64,000 nucleotides of DNA from Mesorhizobium sp. WSM3859 (lineage in GTDB: Bacteria > Pseudomonadota > Alphaproteobacteria > Rhizobiales > Rhizobiaceae): assembly GCF_002295065.1 (NCBI RefSeq), contig NZ_NSGG01000001.1, positions 695,794 to 759,793 on the forward strand, written 5' to 3'. A program made the translations under genes and the position numbers. Below are positions 36,157 through 44,578 of this stretch, piece by piece. Position 1 is the stretch's first letter; every line of letters starts with the position of its first letter. The notes beneath the pieces are model-generated. The model searched no databases and had not been told where the DNA came from. It saw nothing but the letters and a program-made list of their open reading frames with translations.

Positions 36157-36471
36157 TCAGCCGATATCGATCATCACCTTACCGGCCTCGACCCGGACCG
36201 GATAGGTCTTGAGGTTGACGCAGACCGGCGCGCCCTTGGCCTCGCCTGTCTTGTAGTTGAAGCGGCCGTTGTGCTTGGGGCATTCGATGATGTCGTCCAT
36301 CACCAATCCGTCCGCGAGATGCGCCATTTCATGCGTGCAGAAGCCGTCGGTCGCGAAGAAGTCATCGTCCGGCGATCGGTAGATCGCGAAGCTGCGGCCA
36401 CCATGGTCGAAGCGGATCACATCCTCCTTGTCCACGTCGTCGACCGCGCATGCTTCGACCCACTCCGCCAT
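36157..36471 (-). CDS. mocE: MocE-type Rieske 2Fe-2S ferredoxin
   Basis: This 104-residue Rieske protein has ligands C45-T-H47 and C64-P-K-H67 in the pattern CTH..(16)..CPKH. MocE-type ferredoxins serve a MocD-type oxygenase in rhizopine (3-O-methyl-scyllo-inosamine) catabolism, passing electrons for removal of the methyl group. The adjacent gene encodes that oxygenase type. No flavin reductase of the MocF type is seen in the window, so electrons must come from elsewhere. It lies 27 bases after the oxygenase gene. Confidence 0.85.
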   Translation of the reverse strand: MAEWVEACAVDDVDKEDVIRFDHGGRSFAIYRSPDDDFFATDGFCTHEMAHLADGLVMDDIIECPKHNGRFNYKTGEAKGAPVCVNLKTYPVRVEAGKVMIDIG

Positions 36472-36498
36472 CGTCTATCTCCGGGTTTGCCGCAGCGC

Positions 36499-37596
36499 CT
36501 ATTCGGCGGCCGCGGCCGTTATGTCGAGATCGTGGAACTCGCCACGATAGGGCTTGGCCGTCGGCGGCAATTCGCGCTTGAGGTAGAAATCCTCGTACTT
36601 CAGCTGCCTGAGCAGGACCGGCCAGACCTCGCGATAGGCGTGCCATATCGATGGGTTAGCCACCGGCAGATCGTGCTTGATCAGCTCATGCAGCTTCGGC
36701 AGCGCATGGTAGGGCACCATCGGGAACATGTGGTGCTCCACATGGTAGTTCATGTTCCAGTAGATGAACCGGCTGATCGGGTTCATATAGACGGTGCGCG
36801 TGTTGAGCCGATGGTCGGTGACGTTGTCGGCGAGCCCGATATGCTGCAAGAGGCCTGTCGTCACCATGTGCCAGGTGCCATAGAGGCGCGGCAGGCCGAC
36901 CAGCACCAGCGGTATCCATGACCTAAGCGCGATCGCGACAGCGATCGTCGCGGCATCGATCACCATGTGCCAGCGCGCCGCGGTCACCGCTTTGTGCTGC
37001 TCCATCTCCGGGATGTAGCTCTTCTCATCGTCCGACAATGTGCCGAAGGCCTGGCGCACCAGCGTCGGCAGTGAATAGCGGAAGTCGAGGATGCCGGTGA
37101 AGGCCAAAGCCGCCTTGATGAGGTCCGGCGGTCGCATCACCGCGATCTCGGCATCGCGGCCGACGATGATGGTATCGGTGTGGTGGCGCGCATGGCTCCA
37201 GCGCCACTGCACCGGATTGCGCATCAGCATGAACGAGGCGATGTGATAGACGACGTCGTTCATCCAGCGCGTGCGGAAGGCGGTGCCATGGCCGCATTCG
37301 TGCCAGCGCGAGTCGCTCGACGAGCCGTAGAGCACGCCATAGACGAACAGGAACGGCACCACCCACCATGTGCCCCAGAACCAGACGATGCCGGCGGCCG
37401 AGCCCAGGATCGCGACGATCCAGATGATGGTGTCGCGGATCGCCGGGCCGTCCGAGCGCTGCATCAATTCCTTCATGGTCTTGCGCGGTACATCCGTGTG
37501 ATACCACTCGGCCGAGGCAAGCCCGGTCTCGATCGCCCTTCGCGTGCTTTCGCCGACAAGGCTGTAGTCGCGCTTGGTGCTGGAGGCCGCCGTCAT
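36499..37596 (-). CDS. mocD: MocD-like membrane di-iron oxygenase (fatty acid desaturase family)
   Basis: This 365-residue protein has the three histidine boxes of the fatty-acid-desaturase/hydroxylase family: HECGH (99-103), HARHH (135-139) and HVEHH (285-289). It has four or more hydrophobic helices (about 55-92 and 213-250) that place the di-iron site at the cytoplasmic membrane face. MocD-like enzymes are linked to oxidation of the O-methyl group of rhizopine with MocE. Two ATGs lie together at 37599 and 37596 directly after GGGGAGGG; the second gives better spacing. It follows the isomerase-type gene by 13 bases. Confidence 0.85.
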   Translation of the reverse strand: MTAASSTKRDYSLVGESTRRAIETGLASAEWYHTDVPRKTMKELMQRSDGPAIRDTIIWIVAILGSAAGIVWFWGTWWVVPFLFVYGVLYGSSSDSRWHECGHGTAFRTRWMNDVVYHIASFMLMRNPVQWRWSHARHHTDTIIVGRDAEIAVMRPPDLIKAALAFTGILDFRYSLPTLVRQAFGTLSDDEKSYIPEMEQHKAVTAARWHMVIDAATIAVAIALRSWIPLVLVGLPRLYGTWHMVTTGLLQHIGLADNVTDHRLNTRTVYMNPISRFIYWNMNYHVEHHMFPMVPYHALPKLHELIKHDLPVANPSIWHAYREVWPVLLRQLKYEDFYLKRELPPTAKPYRGEFHDLDITAAAAE

Positions 37597-37609
37597 CATC
37601 CCTCCCCGA

Positions 37610-38524
37610 TCAAAGACCGTTCGCGCGGAATTTGCCGTCGAGGAATGTCTTGGCGCGCGGCACATCGTCCTCGGTCAGATGCTCGATGATCACCGGCATG
37701 TTCGGGTGCTTCTCGCTGAGCCGCTTGAGATAGAGGTCGTAGTTCAGCGCGCCCAGCCCCGGCGCCGGCAACTCGATCTCGCCGACGCCGCGGAAGGTCA
37801 GCCCCTCATGCGCGTCCGCGTCGCCGATATCTGCATGCTTCTCGGTCTTGTCGCTGCCCGAACGCTTCACGTCCTTGGCATGCGCGATCCTGATCTTGTC
37901 GGTCAGCGTGTCGAACACCTGGTTCAGCACCTGGTCCATGCGGTCGATATTGTGCGCCTCGAAATAATTGGTCGGATCCATCAAAAGGCCGAGGCCGGGA
38001 TGGTCGACCTGCGCGAACATTTTCACCGTCTCCTCGACCGAGCCGACGACATTGTTGACATAGGTCTCGAGCAGGAACACCGCGCCGTGGTCGTAAGCCG
38101 TCCGGGCGAGGTCGGAGATCACCTTGCGGCATTCCTCGAAGCCTTCCTCGGTCTTGTTCTTGGGGTGATGCACCCAGTCGGACTCGGTGTTGTAGGTGCC
38201 GGTCTCCGAGATCACGTAAGGGCTACCGAAGTCGCGCGCGTTGCGGATGATCTCCTTGAGATAGGCAAGCCGCCTTTCCCGCTCTCCCTTGTCCGGATGG
38301 ATGATGTTGGTGTAGCCGGACACGCAGCAGACCGGCAGGTTGTGGTCGCGAAACGTGTCGCGCACCTTCCGCGCCTTGTCCTTTGTGATCTGCCCGGCCG
38401 ACAGGTCGATGTCCTTGAAATGCAGGTCGAGCTGCACGGTGTTGAAATCGAGCCCGCGGATGCGCCTTGCCGATTCCTCCAGCCCATAGGGGAAATAGCC
38501 TGTGAAGATACCTGCCTGCATCAT
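37610..38524 (-). CDS. Sugar phosphate isomerase/epimerase-type TIM-barrel protein (MocC/IolE-like)
   Basis: This 304-residue AP-endonuclease-2 family protein shows MQAGIFTGYFPYGLEESARRI, NTVQLDLHFKDIDL, VCCVSGYTNIIHPDKGERERRL, LLETYVNNVVGSVEETVKMF and LLMDPTNYFEAHNIDRM, with metal-binding Glu, Asp and His residues in the usual barrel-end places. The group includes IolE, IolI and MocC, which act on inositol-derived ketones. Together with MocA-, MocD- and MocE-like neighbours it supports cyclitol catabolism. Two adjacent ATGs at 38524 and 38521 are possible starts. Confidence 0.85.
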   Translation of the reverse strand: MMQAGIFTGYFPYGLEESARRIRGLDFNTVQLDLHFKDIDLSAGQITKDKARKVRDTFRDHNLPVCCVSGYTNIIHPDKGERERRLAYLKEIIRNARDFGSPYVISETGTYNTESDWVHHPKNKTEEGFEECRKVISDLARTAYDHGAVFLLETYVNNVVGSVEETVKMFAQVDHPGLGLLMDPTNYFEAHNIDRMDQVLNQVFDTLTDKIRIAHAKDVKRSGSDKTEKHADIGDADAHEGLTFRGVGEIELPAPGLGALNYDLYLKRLSEKHPNMPVIIEHLTEDDVPRAKTFLDGKFRANGL

Positions 38525-38575
38525 GAGGTGAAGTCCTCCGGGTAAGCGATTCAGTTGCCGCGTCTTTCGGCTGCC

Positions 38576-39664
38576 TCAGTCGACGCGGATTTCGGATAAC
38601 TTGACGGTACGGCCCTCGGCCATCGACCGGTAGCCGGCCTCGACCAAGGCCATGGTTTTGACGTTGTCGGCAACGGACAGTGCCGGCGACGTGCCGGTCT
38701 TCAAGGCAAATTGGAGTTGCTCCATGACGCCGATGAAGGCATGCGGAAACCACATCGTCTCCCAGCTTGGGCTGACCCATTTCCCGCCCGTCGCCCCGGT
38801 CGAGGCGTAGGTCAGCGTCGAGGCGACGCCCTTCGGCCAGCCGATCGTGCCCTTGGCAACACCCTTGGTGCCGTCGACGCGCCAGTTAATGTGCTGGTCG
38901 TCATCGTAGTCCTCCTGACGCGGACCGGACCAGACATCCTCCAGCGATACCGCGAGCATGCCGGAAGGAAAGCGCAGCGTCGACACGGTGATGCCGTCGG
39001 TATGCTCGAACTGTGTGCGTGGGTCCTTGCGCGTCAGCGTGGTGATCTCGTCCGGATCGCCGAACAGGAAGCGCAGCACGTCGAGATGATGCACGCTCAT
39101 ATTGGCGAGCGTCAGCCGGTCGTAACCGGCCAGGAAGGTTTGCCAGTGTGGGATCGCGTGCATGTCGATCTCGGCAAAGACGATCTCGCCAAGCGCGCCG
39201 CTGTTGATGATCTGCTTCAACACGCGCATCGACTGGTCGTAGCGCATGTTCTGGTTGACCGAGAGGATCTTGCCGGAGGCAGCCGCCTCGTCGCGCAGCC
39301 TCACCGCTTCCTCGACCGAGAGCGCCAGCGGCTTCTGCGCCAGGATCGCCTTGATGTGCTTCTGCTTCAGCGCATGCCGGATCAGCGCCGGCTGCTGGTC
39401 GGGAGGAAAGGCGAGATCGACGATCTCGACGCGATCGTCCTCGATCAATTGCTCCGGCGTGTCGTGGACAGTCGGGATATGCCAGCGATCCGCCACCTTC
39501 GCGGCATTCGCCTTGGTGCGTGAGGCGATCGCCACCACGGGAAAGCCAGCCTGCGCATAGGCGGCAAGATGGCATTCGGCCATGATCATGCCGGCGCCGA
39601 TGCAGCCGATCCGGTAGTCCTTGACGCGGACCTTTACGTCAGGCTCGAAACCCGTACTCGCCAT
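38576..39664 (-). CDS. Gfo/Idh/MocA-family oxidoreductase
   Basis: This 362-residue NAD(P)-dependent dehydrogenase has the N-terminal Rossmann turn IGCIGAGMIMAECHLAAYAQAG and the family motif LAQKPLALSVEEAVRL (the EKP-type Lys motif, here QKP, near residue 110). A C-terminal domain contains DMHAIPHWQ and MSVHHLDVLRFLFGDPDEI. Such enzymes oxidise inositols and related cyclitols, or reduce their ketones. The replacement of Glu by Gln in the KP motif is a mild oddity. It is the first gene of the moc-like operon 35325-39664; GGGAGGAATGG precedes the ATG. Confidence 0.88.
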   Translation of the reverse strand: MASTGFEPDVKVRVKDYRIGCIGAGMIMAECHLAAYAQAGFPVVAIASRTKANAAKVADRWHIPTVHDTPEQLIEDDRVEIVDLAFPPDQQPALIRHALKQKHIKAILAQKPLALSVEEAVRLRDEAAASGKILSVNQNMRYDQSMRVLKQIINSGALGEIVFAEIDMHAIPHWQTFLAGYDRLTLANMSVHHLDVLRFLFGDPDEITTLTRKDPRTQFEHTDGITVSTLRFPSGMLAVSLEDVWSGPRQEDYDDDQHINWRVDGTKGVAKGTIGWPKGVASTLTYASTGATGGKWVSPSWETMWFPHAFIGVMEQLQFALKTGTSPALSVADNVKTMALVEAGYRSMAEGRTVKLSEIRVD

Positions 39665-39747
39665 CCATTCCTCCCGTCGAGGACTGGATATAACGCGATG
39701 GTCCGGGCCTCAGCCAAGGCCCGCGCAATCATTTCCCATCAGCGAGA

Positions 39748-40815
39748 TCAGGCGGCCGCGACCAGCACCGTGCTGTCCGGAGACCAGCTAAGCACGACGG
39801 GCTCACCTTCGGCCAACCGTTCGGCCCCGGTGTTCTGGACGATCACCTTGAGCGTCTGACCATCGCGGTCGACAAAATAGGTGCTGTTGTTGCCGGCGAA
39901 GATGCGCTTCGAGACCTGTCCAGTGAGCATGTTGGCACCGGCTGGATCGGGCTCTGCCGCGCCGGTCGAAATCCGGATGCGCTCGGGCCTAACCGCGCAG
40001 CTTGCCTTGGCGCCGGCCGGCACTGATGCGCCTGTCGACGCGGCGATCGTCGTGCCGTCGGGCAGCTTGATCCCGGAGCCGGTGGCATCACCGCGAAAGA
40101 TGTTGGCGTCGCCGAGGAAGGTCGCGGCGAACTCGCTTTGCGGCCTGTCGTAGATCTCTTCCGGCGGCCCTTCCTGCACCAGCCGGCCGTCGCGCAGGAT
40201 GCCGATGCGGTCGCTCATCGTCAGCGCCTCTTCCTGGTCATGCGTGACGAAGATGGTGGTGATGCCGATCTCGCGCTGGATGCGCTTCAGCTCGATCTGC
40301 ATGTCGACGCGCAGCGCCTTGTCGAGCGCGCCGAGAGGCTCGTCGAGCAACAGCACCCGCGGCTTGGTGACGATGGCGCGCGCCAGCGCGACGCGCTGCC
40401 GCTGGCCGCCGGAGAGCTGGTGCGGCTTTCGTCCGCCGAGCTTGCCGAGCTGCACCAGGTCCAGCGCGCGCTGCACCTCCGCCGCGATCGTCGCCTTCGG
40501 CTCGCCGCGAACCGAAAGTCCGAAAGCGACATTGTCGGCGACGCTCATATTGGGGAACAGCGCATAGTTCTGGAACACCATGCCTATCCGGCGCTTCTCG
40601 ACCGGCACGCGCTCGACACTTTCGCCGCCGATGGCGATGCGCCCAGCATCCGGAAAATCGAAGCCGGCGATCTGGCGCAGCAGCGTGGTCTTGCCGCTGC
40701 CGGACGGCCCGAGCAGCGCATAGAAACCGCCATCGGCGAAATCGATCGAGACGTTATCCAACGCCTTGTGCGCGCCGAAACTGCGGGAGACGTTCGCGAC
40801 CTGCACGCCAGCCAT
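39748..40815 (-). CDS. Spermidine/putrescine-type ABC transporter ATP-binding protein
   Basis: This 355-residue PotA-like ATPase has Walker A GPSGSGKTT, signature LSGGQRQRVALARA, Walker B VLLLDEPLGALD, the switch His in IFVTHDQEEA, and a C-terminal TOBE regulatory domain (about 265-350, ASCAVRPERIRIS). ATG 40815 follows GGAGAG and overlaps the upstream permease stop (TAATG). It is the last gene of a seven-gene minus-strand operon that also holds a sugar kinase and an ADP-ribosylglycohydrolase, so the cargo is probably not a simple polyamine. Confidence 0.92.
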   Translation of the reverse strand: MAGVQVANVSRSFGAHKALDNVSIDFADGGFYALLGPSGSGKTTLLRQIAGFDFPDAGRIAIGGESVERVPVEKRRIGMVFQNYALFPNMSVADNVAFGLSVRGEPKATIAAEVQRALDLVQLGKLGGRKPHQLSGGQRQRVALARAIVTKPRVLLLDEPLGALDKALRVDMQIELKRIQREIGITTIFVTHDQEEALTMSDRIGILRDGRLVQEGPPEEIYDRPQSEFAATFLGDANIFRGDATGSGIKLPDGTTIAASTGASVPAGAKASCAVRPERIRISTGAAEPDPAGANMLTGQVSKRIFAGNNSTYFVDRDGQTLKVIVQNTGAERLAEGEPVVLSWSPDSTVLVAAA

Positions 40816-41603
40816 TATTTCTCTCCGCCGAATTTGAAGAAGCGCGCCGTGAGCAGCATCAACGCCATCGACACGACAATGATGATCGTCGAGACCGCGT
40901 TGATCTCGGGCGTGAAGCCTTTGCGGATCGCGGCGTAGATTTCCACCGGCAGCGTCGTCTGGCCGGGCGTCGACAGGAAGTAGGAGACCACGAACTGGTC
41001 GAACGACACGGCGAAGGCGAACAGCCCGCCAGCGATCACGCCGGGCATGATCCAGGGCAAGGTCACGCGCATGGTCACCTGCCACTGATTGGCGCCGAGC
41101 GAGCGGGCCGCCTCCTCCAGCTCCGGCGCGAAGGTCTGCAGCCGCGCCGAGACGACGACGATGACGTAAGGCAGCGCCAGCGCGACATGGCCGAGCAGGA
41201 TGGCGATGAGCCCGCGGCCGATGCCGACGCCGAAGAAGAAAATCAGCATCGCCGTGCCGGTGATCAGCCATGGAATGGCGATCGGCGGGAAGAGCAGCGC
41301 CTGCAGGACTTTCTTGCCGCGGAACTCGTAGCGATAAAGCGCGAGCGAAGCCATGGAGCCGAGCACGGTCGAGATCAAAGTCGTGATGATCGCGATCTCG
41401 ATGCTGTTCCAGGTCGCCGCGATCAGCTGGTCGTTCTGCCACAGCGAGGCGTACCAGTCCGTCGTCCATTCGAACGGCAATTGGTAGAAGGGTGAGGCAT
41501 TGAAGGACATCGCCGCCATGATGATGATCGGCAGATAGAGGAAGCCGAGCAAAAGCACGATGTAGAAACGCCCGAGCCATTCGAGGATGCGCGTCATTGC
41601 CAT
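40815..41603 (-). CDS. Spermidine/putrescine-type ABC transporter permease (PotC-like)
   Basis: This 262-residue permease has six hydrophobic helices and the cytoplasmic EAA loop LEEAARSLGANQWQVTMRVTLPWIMPGV (about residues 168-195), which contacts the ATPase. PotC-type members have the FLYLPIIIMAAMSFN opening seen here. ATG 41603 overlaps the TGA of the preceding permease gene (TGATG), with GGAGGG upstream. It forms a heterodimer with the permease encoded at 41603-42472. Confidence 0.92.
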   Translation of the reverse strand: MAMTRILEWLGRFYIVLLLGFLYLPIIIMAAMSFNASPFYQLPFEWTTDWYASLWQNDQLIAATWNSIEIAIITTLISTVLGSMASLALYRYEFRGKKVLQALLFPPIAIPWLITGTAMLIFFFGVGIGRGLIAILLGHVALALPYVIVVVSARLQTFAPELEEAARSLGANQWQVTMRVTLPWIMPGVIAGGLFAFAVSFDQFVVSYFLSTPGQTTLPVEIYAAIRKGFTPEINAVSTIIIVVSMALMLLTARFFKFGGEK

Positions 41604-42472
41604 CACGCAGCCCTCCGCAGGACGGGCGCGGCCAGCGCCAGGATGATCAGCACCACGGCCAGCAGGATGAAGGAGAGCGCCGCCCCCAGTGGCCAGTTGA
41701 AGACCGCTACGAACTGGTCCTCGATGACGGTGCCGTAGAAAGTGCCTGTGCGGCCGCCGAGGATGCGCGGCTCCATGAAGGAGCCGACCACCGGCACGAA
41801 GATCAGCGCGGCGCCCGCGATCAGCCCTGGCATCGACAGCGGGATGATCACCCGCCACAGCACCTGCCGCCGCGAGGCGCCGAGCGAGCGGCCGGCCTCG
41901 ATCAGCGAGTCGTCGATGGCCTGCAGCGTCAGATAGCAGGTCAGCACCATATAAGGCACATAGGAGTGCACCAGGCCGATGATGACGGCCGGATAGGAAT
42001 ACATGAGATCGATGTTGATCTTGAACGGCAGCACCGCGTTGAGCGCGGTGTCGAGGATGCCGCCTTCGCGCAGCACCATCGCCCAGGAGAAGATGCGCAC
42101 CAGTCCGTTCGACCAGAAGGGCAGGATGACGAGCAGGAAGATCGCCTCGCGGCTGCGCCCCTTGAGCACCTTGGCCAGCACATAGGCCGCCGGGTAGCCG
42201 ATGACGATGCACCACAGCGTCACTTCGAGCCCGAGTCGCAGCGAGGCGAACAGAAGCGTCGAATAGAGGCTTTGCGAGAAGAAGGCGGCGTAGTTGCCGA
42301 GCGTGAAGGCCCACTCCTTGCCTGCCAGCGGCAGGTCGGTCATGAAGGAGAAGAACACCATGGCCGACAGCGGCAGGAAGATCGCCACCGTCAGCCACAG
42401 ATAGGCGGGAAGGAGAAGCGGCAGGGCCGGCTTCAGTCCGCGGCGCGAACCGATCGCAAGCTGGTCAGCCAT
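41603..42472 (-). CDS. Spermidine/putrescine-type ABC transporter permease (PotB-like)
   Basis: This 289-residue permease has six to seven hydrophobic helices and the EAA loop LIEAGRSLGASRRQVLWRVIIPLSMPGL. PotB-type features include the opening LPLLLPAYLWLTVAIFLPL and VPVVGSFMEPRILGG. I chose ATG 42472 because GGAGAGGCAG lies upstream; a start at 42496 would add eight residues. It is coupled to the next permease by TGATG overlap and follows the binding-protein gene by 27 bases. Confidence 0.91.
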   Translation of the reverse strand: MADQLAIGSRRGLKPALPLLLPAYLWLTVAIFLPLSAMVFFSFMTDLPLAGKEWAFTLGNYAAFFSQSLYSTLLFASLRLGLEVTLWCIVIGYPAAYVLAKVLKGRSREAIFLLVILPFWSNGLVRIFSWAMVLREGGILDTALNAVLPFKINIDLMYSYPAVIIGLVHSYVPYMVLTCYLTLQAIDDSLIEAGRSLGASRRQVLWRVIIPLSMPGLIAGAALIFVPVVGSFMEPRILGGRTGTFYGTVIEDQFVAVFNWPLGAALSFILLAVVLIILALAAPVLRRAA

Positions 42473-42499
42473 CTGCCTCTCCTCCCCGAAAGACATCGA

Positions 42500-43564
42500 T
42501 TACTTCACGTTGACCTTCAGCTCCTGCCACAGCGCCAGATACTTCTCGCGCTGCTCGTCGGTAACCGGCGCCTGGAATTGGATGCGCTTGGCGACCTCGG
42601 GGCTGCCCATGACCTTGCGGTTGAAGGCGTCCTCGGGCAGTGCGTCCACCGCCTTAGTGTTGGCCGAAACCGGCGCGCCGACCTTGGTGACCCATTCGAC
42701 ATAGAACTTCGGATCGATCATGTAGTTGATGAAGGCCTCGGCGCCGGCGACGTTTTTCGAGCCGACGGGAATCGAGAAGGCGTCGAGCCAGGCGACGGCA
42801 CCCTCTTGCGGGATGACGAGGGAGACCGGCAGCTTGAAATGCGTCTTGGCGCGGTCGGCCGAACCGCTCCAATAGGTGCCGATGTCGATCTGATTGGAGG
42901 CGAGCATCTGGTTCCAGTCGTTCTCCGAGCTCCAGAAGGTCTTGATCTGCGGCATCAGCGAGGTGAGCTTCGCCTTGACCGCTTCCATATCCTTGATGTC
43001 GTTGATGTTCTGGCCCGAAGCGATCGCGCCGAACTGCACCGCCTCGACGGCGTCGTCGCGGATGATGACGCGGCCCTTATGCGCCGGGTCCCACATCTCG
43101 GCGATCGACGTCGGCGGCTTGTCGAAGGACTTGTCGTTGATGGCCAGCGCCGTCAGGCCCCACACCCACGGCACGCCATAGACCTTGCCGTCATGGTTGA
43201 GCATCGGCGAGCCGGCCTTATCCTTGGCGATGTCGGCATAGTTGGAGAGCTTCGAGACATCGATCGGCTGGATCAGCTTGCCGGCCATCGCCTGGTCGTT
43301 GAAGGCGGCGTTGATCATGACGACGTCGTAGAGACCGGGATTGGTCCGGATCTTGGTCAGCATCTCCTGTTCGGAGTTGAAGAAGTCGTTGACCACCTTG
43401 AAGCCGGTCGCCTTCTCGAAATTGGCGACCGCCCAGGGCTCGTCGGCGCCATAACCTTTCCAGTTGAGCACATGCACTTCCTCGGCGGCTTGTGCTGCAA
43501 ACGTGAATGCGGAGACGAAGACGGCGGTGGCCGTCAGAAAAGCGGTCAGTCTGGGCATGCGCAT
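42500..43564 (-). CDS. Spermidine/putrescine-type periplasmic binding protein
   Basis: This 354-residue PotD-like protein has a Sec signal peptide (cleavage near AAQAA-E, residue about 27). The mature start EEVHVLNWKGYGADEPWAVANFEKATGFKV is the standard PotD/solute-binding-8 opening. It contains VMINAAFNDQAMAGKLIQPID and YWSGSADRAKTHF. The clear Asp/Glu pair typical of polyamine binders cannot be placed with certainty. Genomic partners (kinase, ADP-ribosylglycohydrolase) suggest that the ligand may be a ribosylated amine or nucleoside-like compound. Confidence 0.88.
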   Translation of the reverse strand: MRMPRLTAFLTATAVFVSAFTFAAQAAEEVHVLNWKGYGADEPWAVANFEKATGFKVVNDFFNSEQEMLTKIRTNPGLYDVVMINAAFNDQAMAGKLIQPIDVSKLSNYADIAKDKAGSPMLNHDGKVYGVPWVWGLTALAINDKSFDKPPTSIAEMWDPAHKGRVIIRDDAVEAVQFGAIASGQNINDIKDMEAVKAKLTSLMPQIKTFWSSENDWNQMLASNQIDIGTYWSGSADRAKTHFKLPVSLVIPQEGAVAWLDAFSIPVGSKNVAGAEAFINYMIDPKFYVEWVTKVGAPVSANTKAVDALPEDAFNRKVMGSPEVAKRIQFQAPVTDEQREKYLALWQELKVNVK

Positions 43565-43603
43565 GTTCTGTTCCTCTCATTGTTTGCCCGATTGACGGGC
43601 TTG

Positions 43604-44578
43604 TTAAGTTGCAGTCGCGTCCGCCCGGCCAAGCGCGGTCGTCGCTTCGCCGCGCTCAGCCAGGAATTCCAGGATTTCCATATCGGTCGGCGCCGAAGAC
43701 CCGCCATGGCGGGTGACCGAAAGCGCAGCGGCAGCGTTGGCATAACGAGCCGCCTCGCAGGGCGACTTGCTTCGCGACAATGCGCTGACGAAGGCGCCGA
43801 TATGCGTGTCGCCGGCCCCGTTCGTGTCGACCGCCTCCACCTTGAAACCGGGAACCGCGCGAGTTCCGCCGTCGGCCATGCGCACCAGGCAGCCGTGCGC
43901 GCCGGCACGGATGACGACACCTTCGGCGCTGAGGCAATGCTCGGCCAGCAACCGGATGGCGACGGTCTGGGCGTCGCCGGCGCCCGCTATTTCGGCTGCT
44001 TCATTGGTGTTGCAGCTCAGCCAGCTCGTGCGCGCCAGCACCCTGTCCAGGATCGGGCGCGGAATATCGGTGATCACCGGTGTAGGATCGAAGACGAAAG
44101 GAATGCCGGCCGGCAGCGCCTCGATCCAGTCGGCCAGCGCATCGCGGCTCCCGGGATAGCTCAGCGTATAGCCCGAGGTGAAAACCCAGTCGCCCGGAAG
44201 GACTTGGACCGGCTTCATCATGTCGAGCGTCAGCCGGCTCTCGGCGCCCGGCCAGGAGACGAAAGTCCGTTCGGCGTCACCGCTGATCATGGCGACGCAA
44301 TTGCCGCTATCCATCGAGGGCGACGGCGGCGTCAGCGTCTCGATGCCTTCGGCGGCGAAAGCGGCGCGCAGGAAGTCTCCGTCCGGCCCGGTGCCGAGTT
44401 GGCCGCCGAACACCACTTTCATGCCAGTGCGGCCTGCCGCCACCATCATGTTGAAGCCGCCGCCGGCGACCCGCGCGTAAGCTGACGCGGTCTTTTCCGT
44501 GCCGGCCGCCGGCAACGCATCGATGCGGTAGACGTAATCCACCACCGCACTGCCGACATGGACGAGCCGCCCGCTCAT
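43604..44578 (-). CDS. PfkB-family sugar kinase
   Basis: This 324-residue ribokinase-like protein has the N-terminal HVGSAVVDYVYRIDALP, the GGGFNMMVAAGRTGMKVVFGGQLGTGPDG motif typical of ribokinase and related kinases, and the C-terminal anion-hole motif DTNGAGDTHIGAF (catalytic D257). It probably phosphorylates a pentose or nucleoside released in the cytoplasm. ATG 44578 overlaps the stop of the ADP-ribosylglycohydrolase gene (ATGA), so the two are translated together. Ribose released by the neighbouring hydrolase is the natural candidate substrate; this is inference. Confidence 0.9.
   Translation of the reverse strand: MSGRLVHVGSAVVDYVYRIDALPAAGTEKTASAYARVAGGGFNMMVAAGRTGMKVVFGGQLGTGPDGDFLRAAFAAEGIETLTPPSPSMDSGNCVAMISGDAERTFVSWPGAESRLTLDMMKPVQVLPGDWVFTSGYTLSYPGSRDALADWIEALPAGIPFVFDPTPVITDIPRPILDRVLARTSWLSCNTNEAAEIAGAGDAQTVAIRLLAEHCLSAEGVVIRAGAHGCLVRMADGGTRAVPGFKVEAVDTNGAGDTHIGAFVSALSRSKSPCEAARYANAAAALSVTRHGGSSAPTDMEILEFLAERGEATTALGRADATAT

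Noticed and set aside
39748..43564. A plain polyamine importer
   Set aside because: The family resemblance is clear, but kinase and ADP-ribosylglycohydrolase genes in the same operon make a simple polyamine ligand doubtful, so no pot gene symbols are given.
41597..44485. 962-codon plus-strand frame opposite the polyamine-type importer
   Set aside because: No recognisable domain, no ribosome site, and it lies entirely opposite clear importer and kinase genes.
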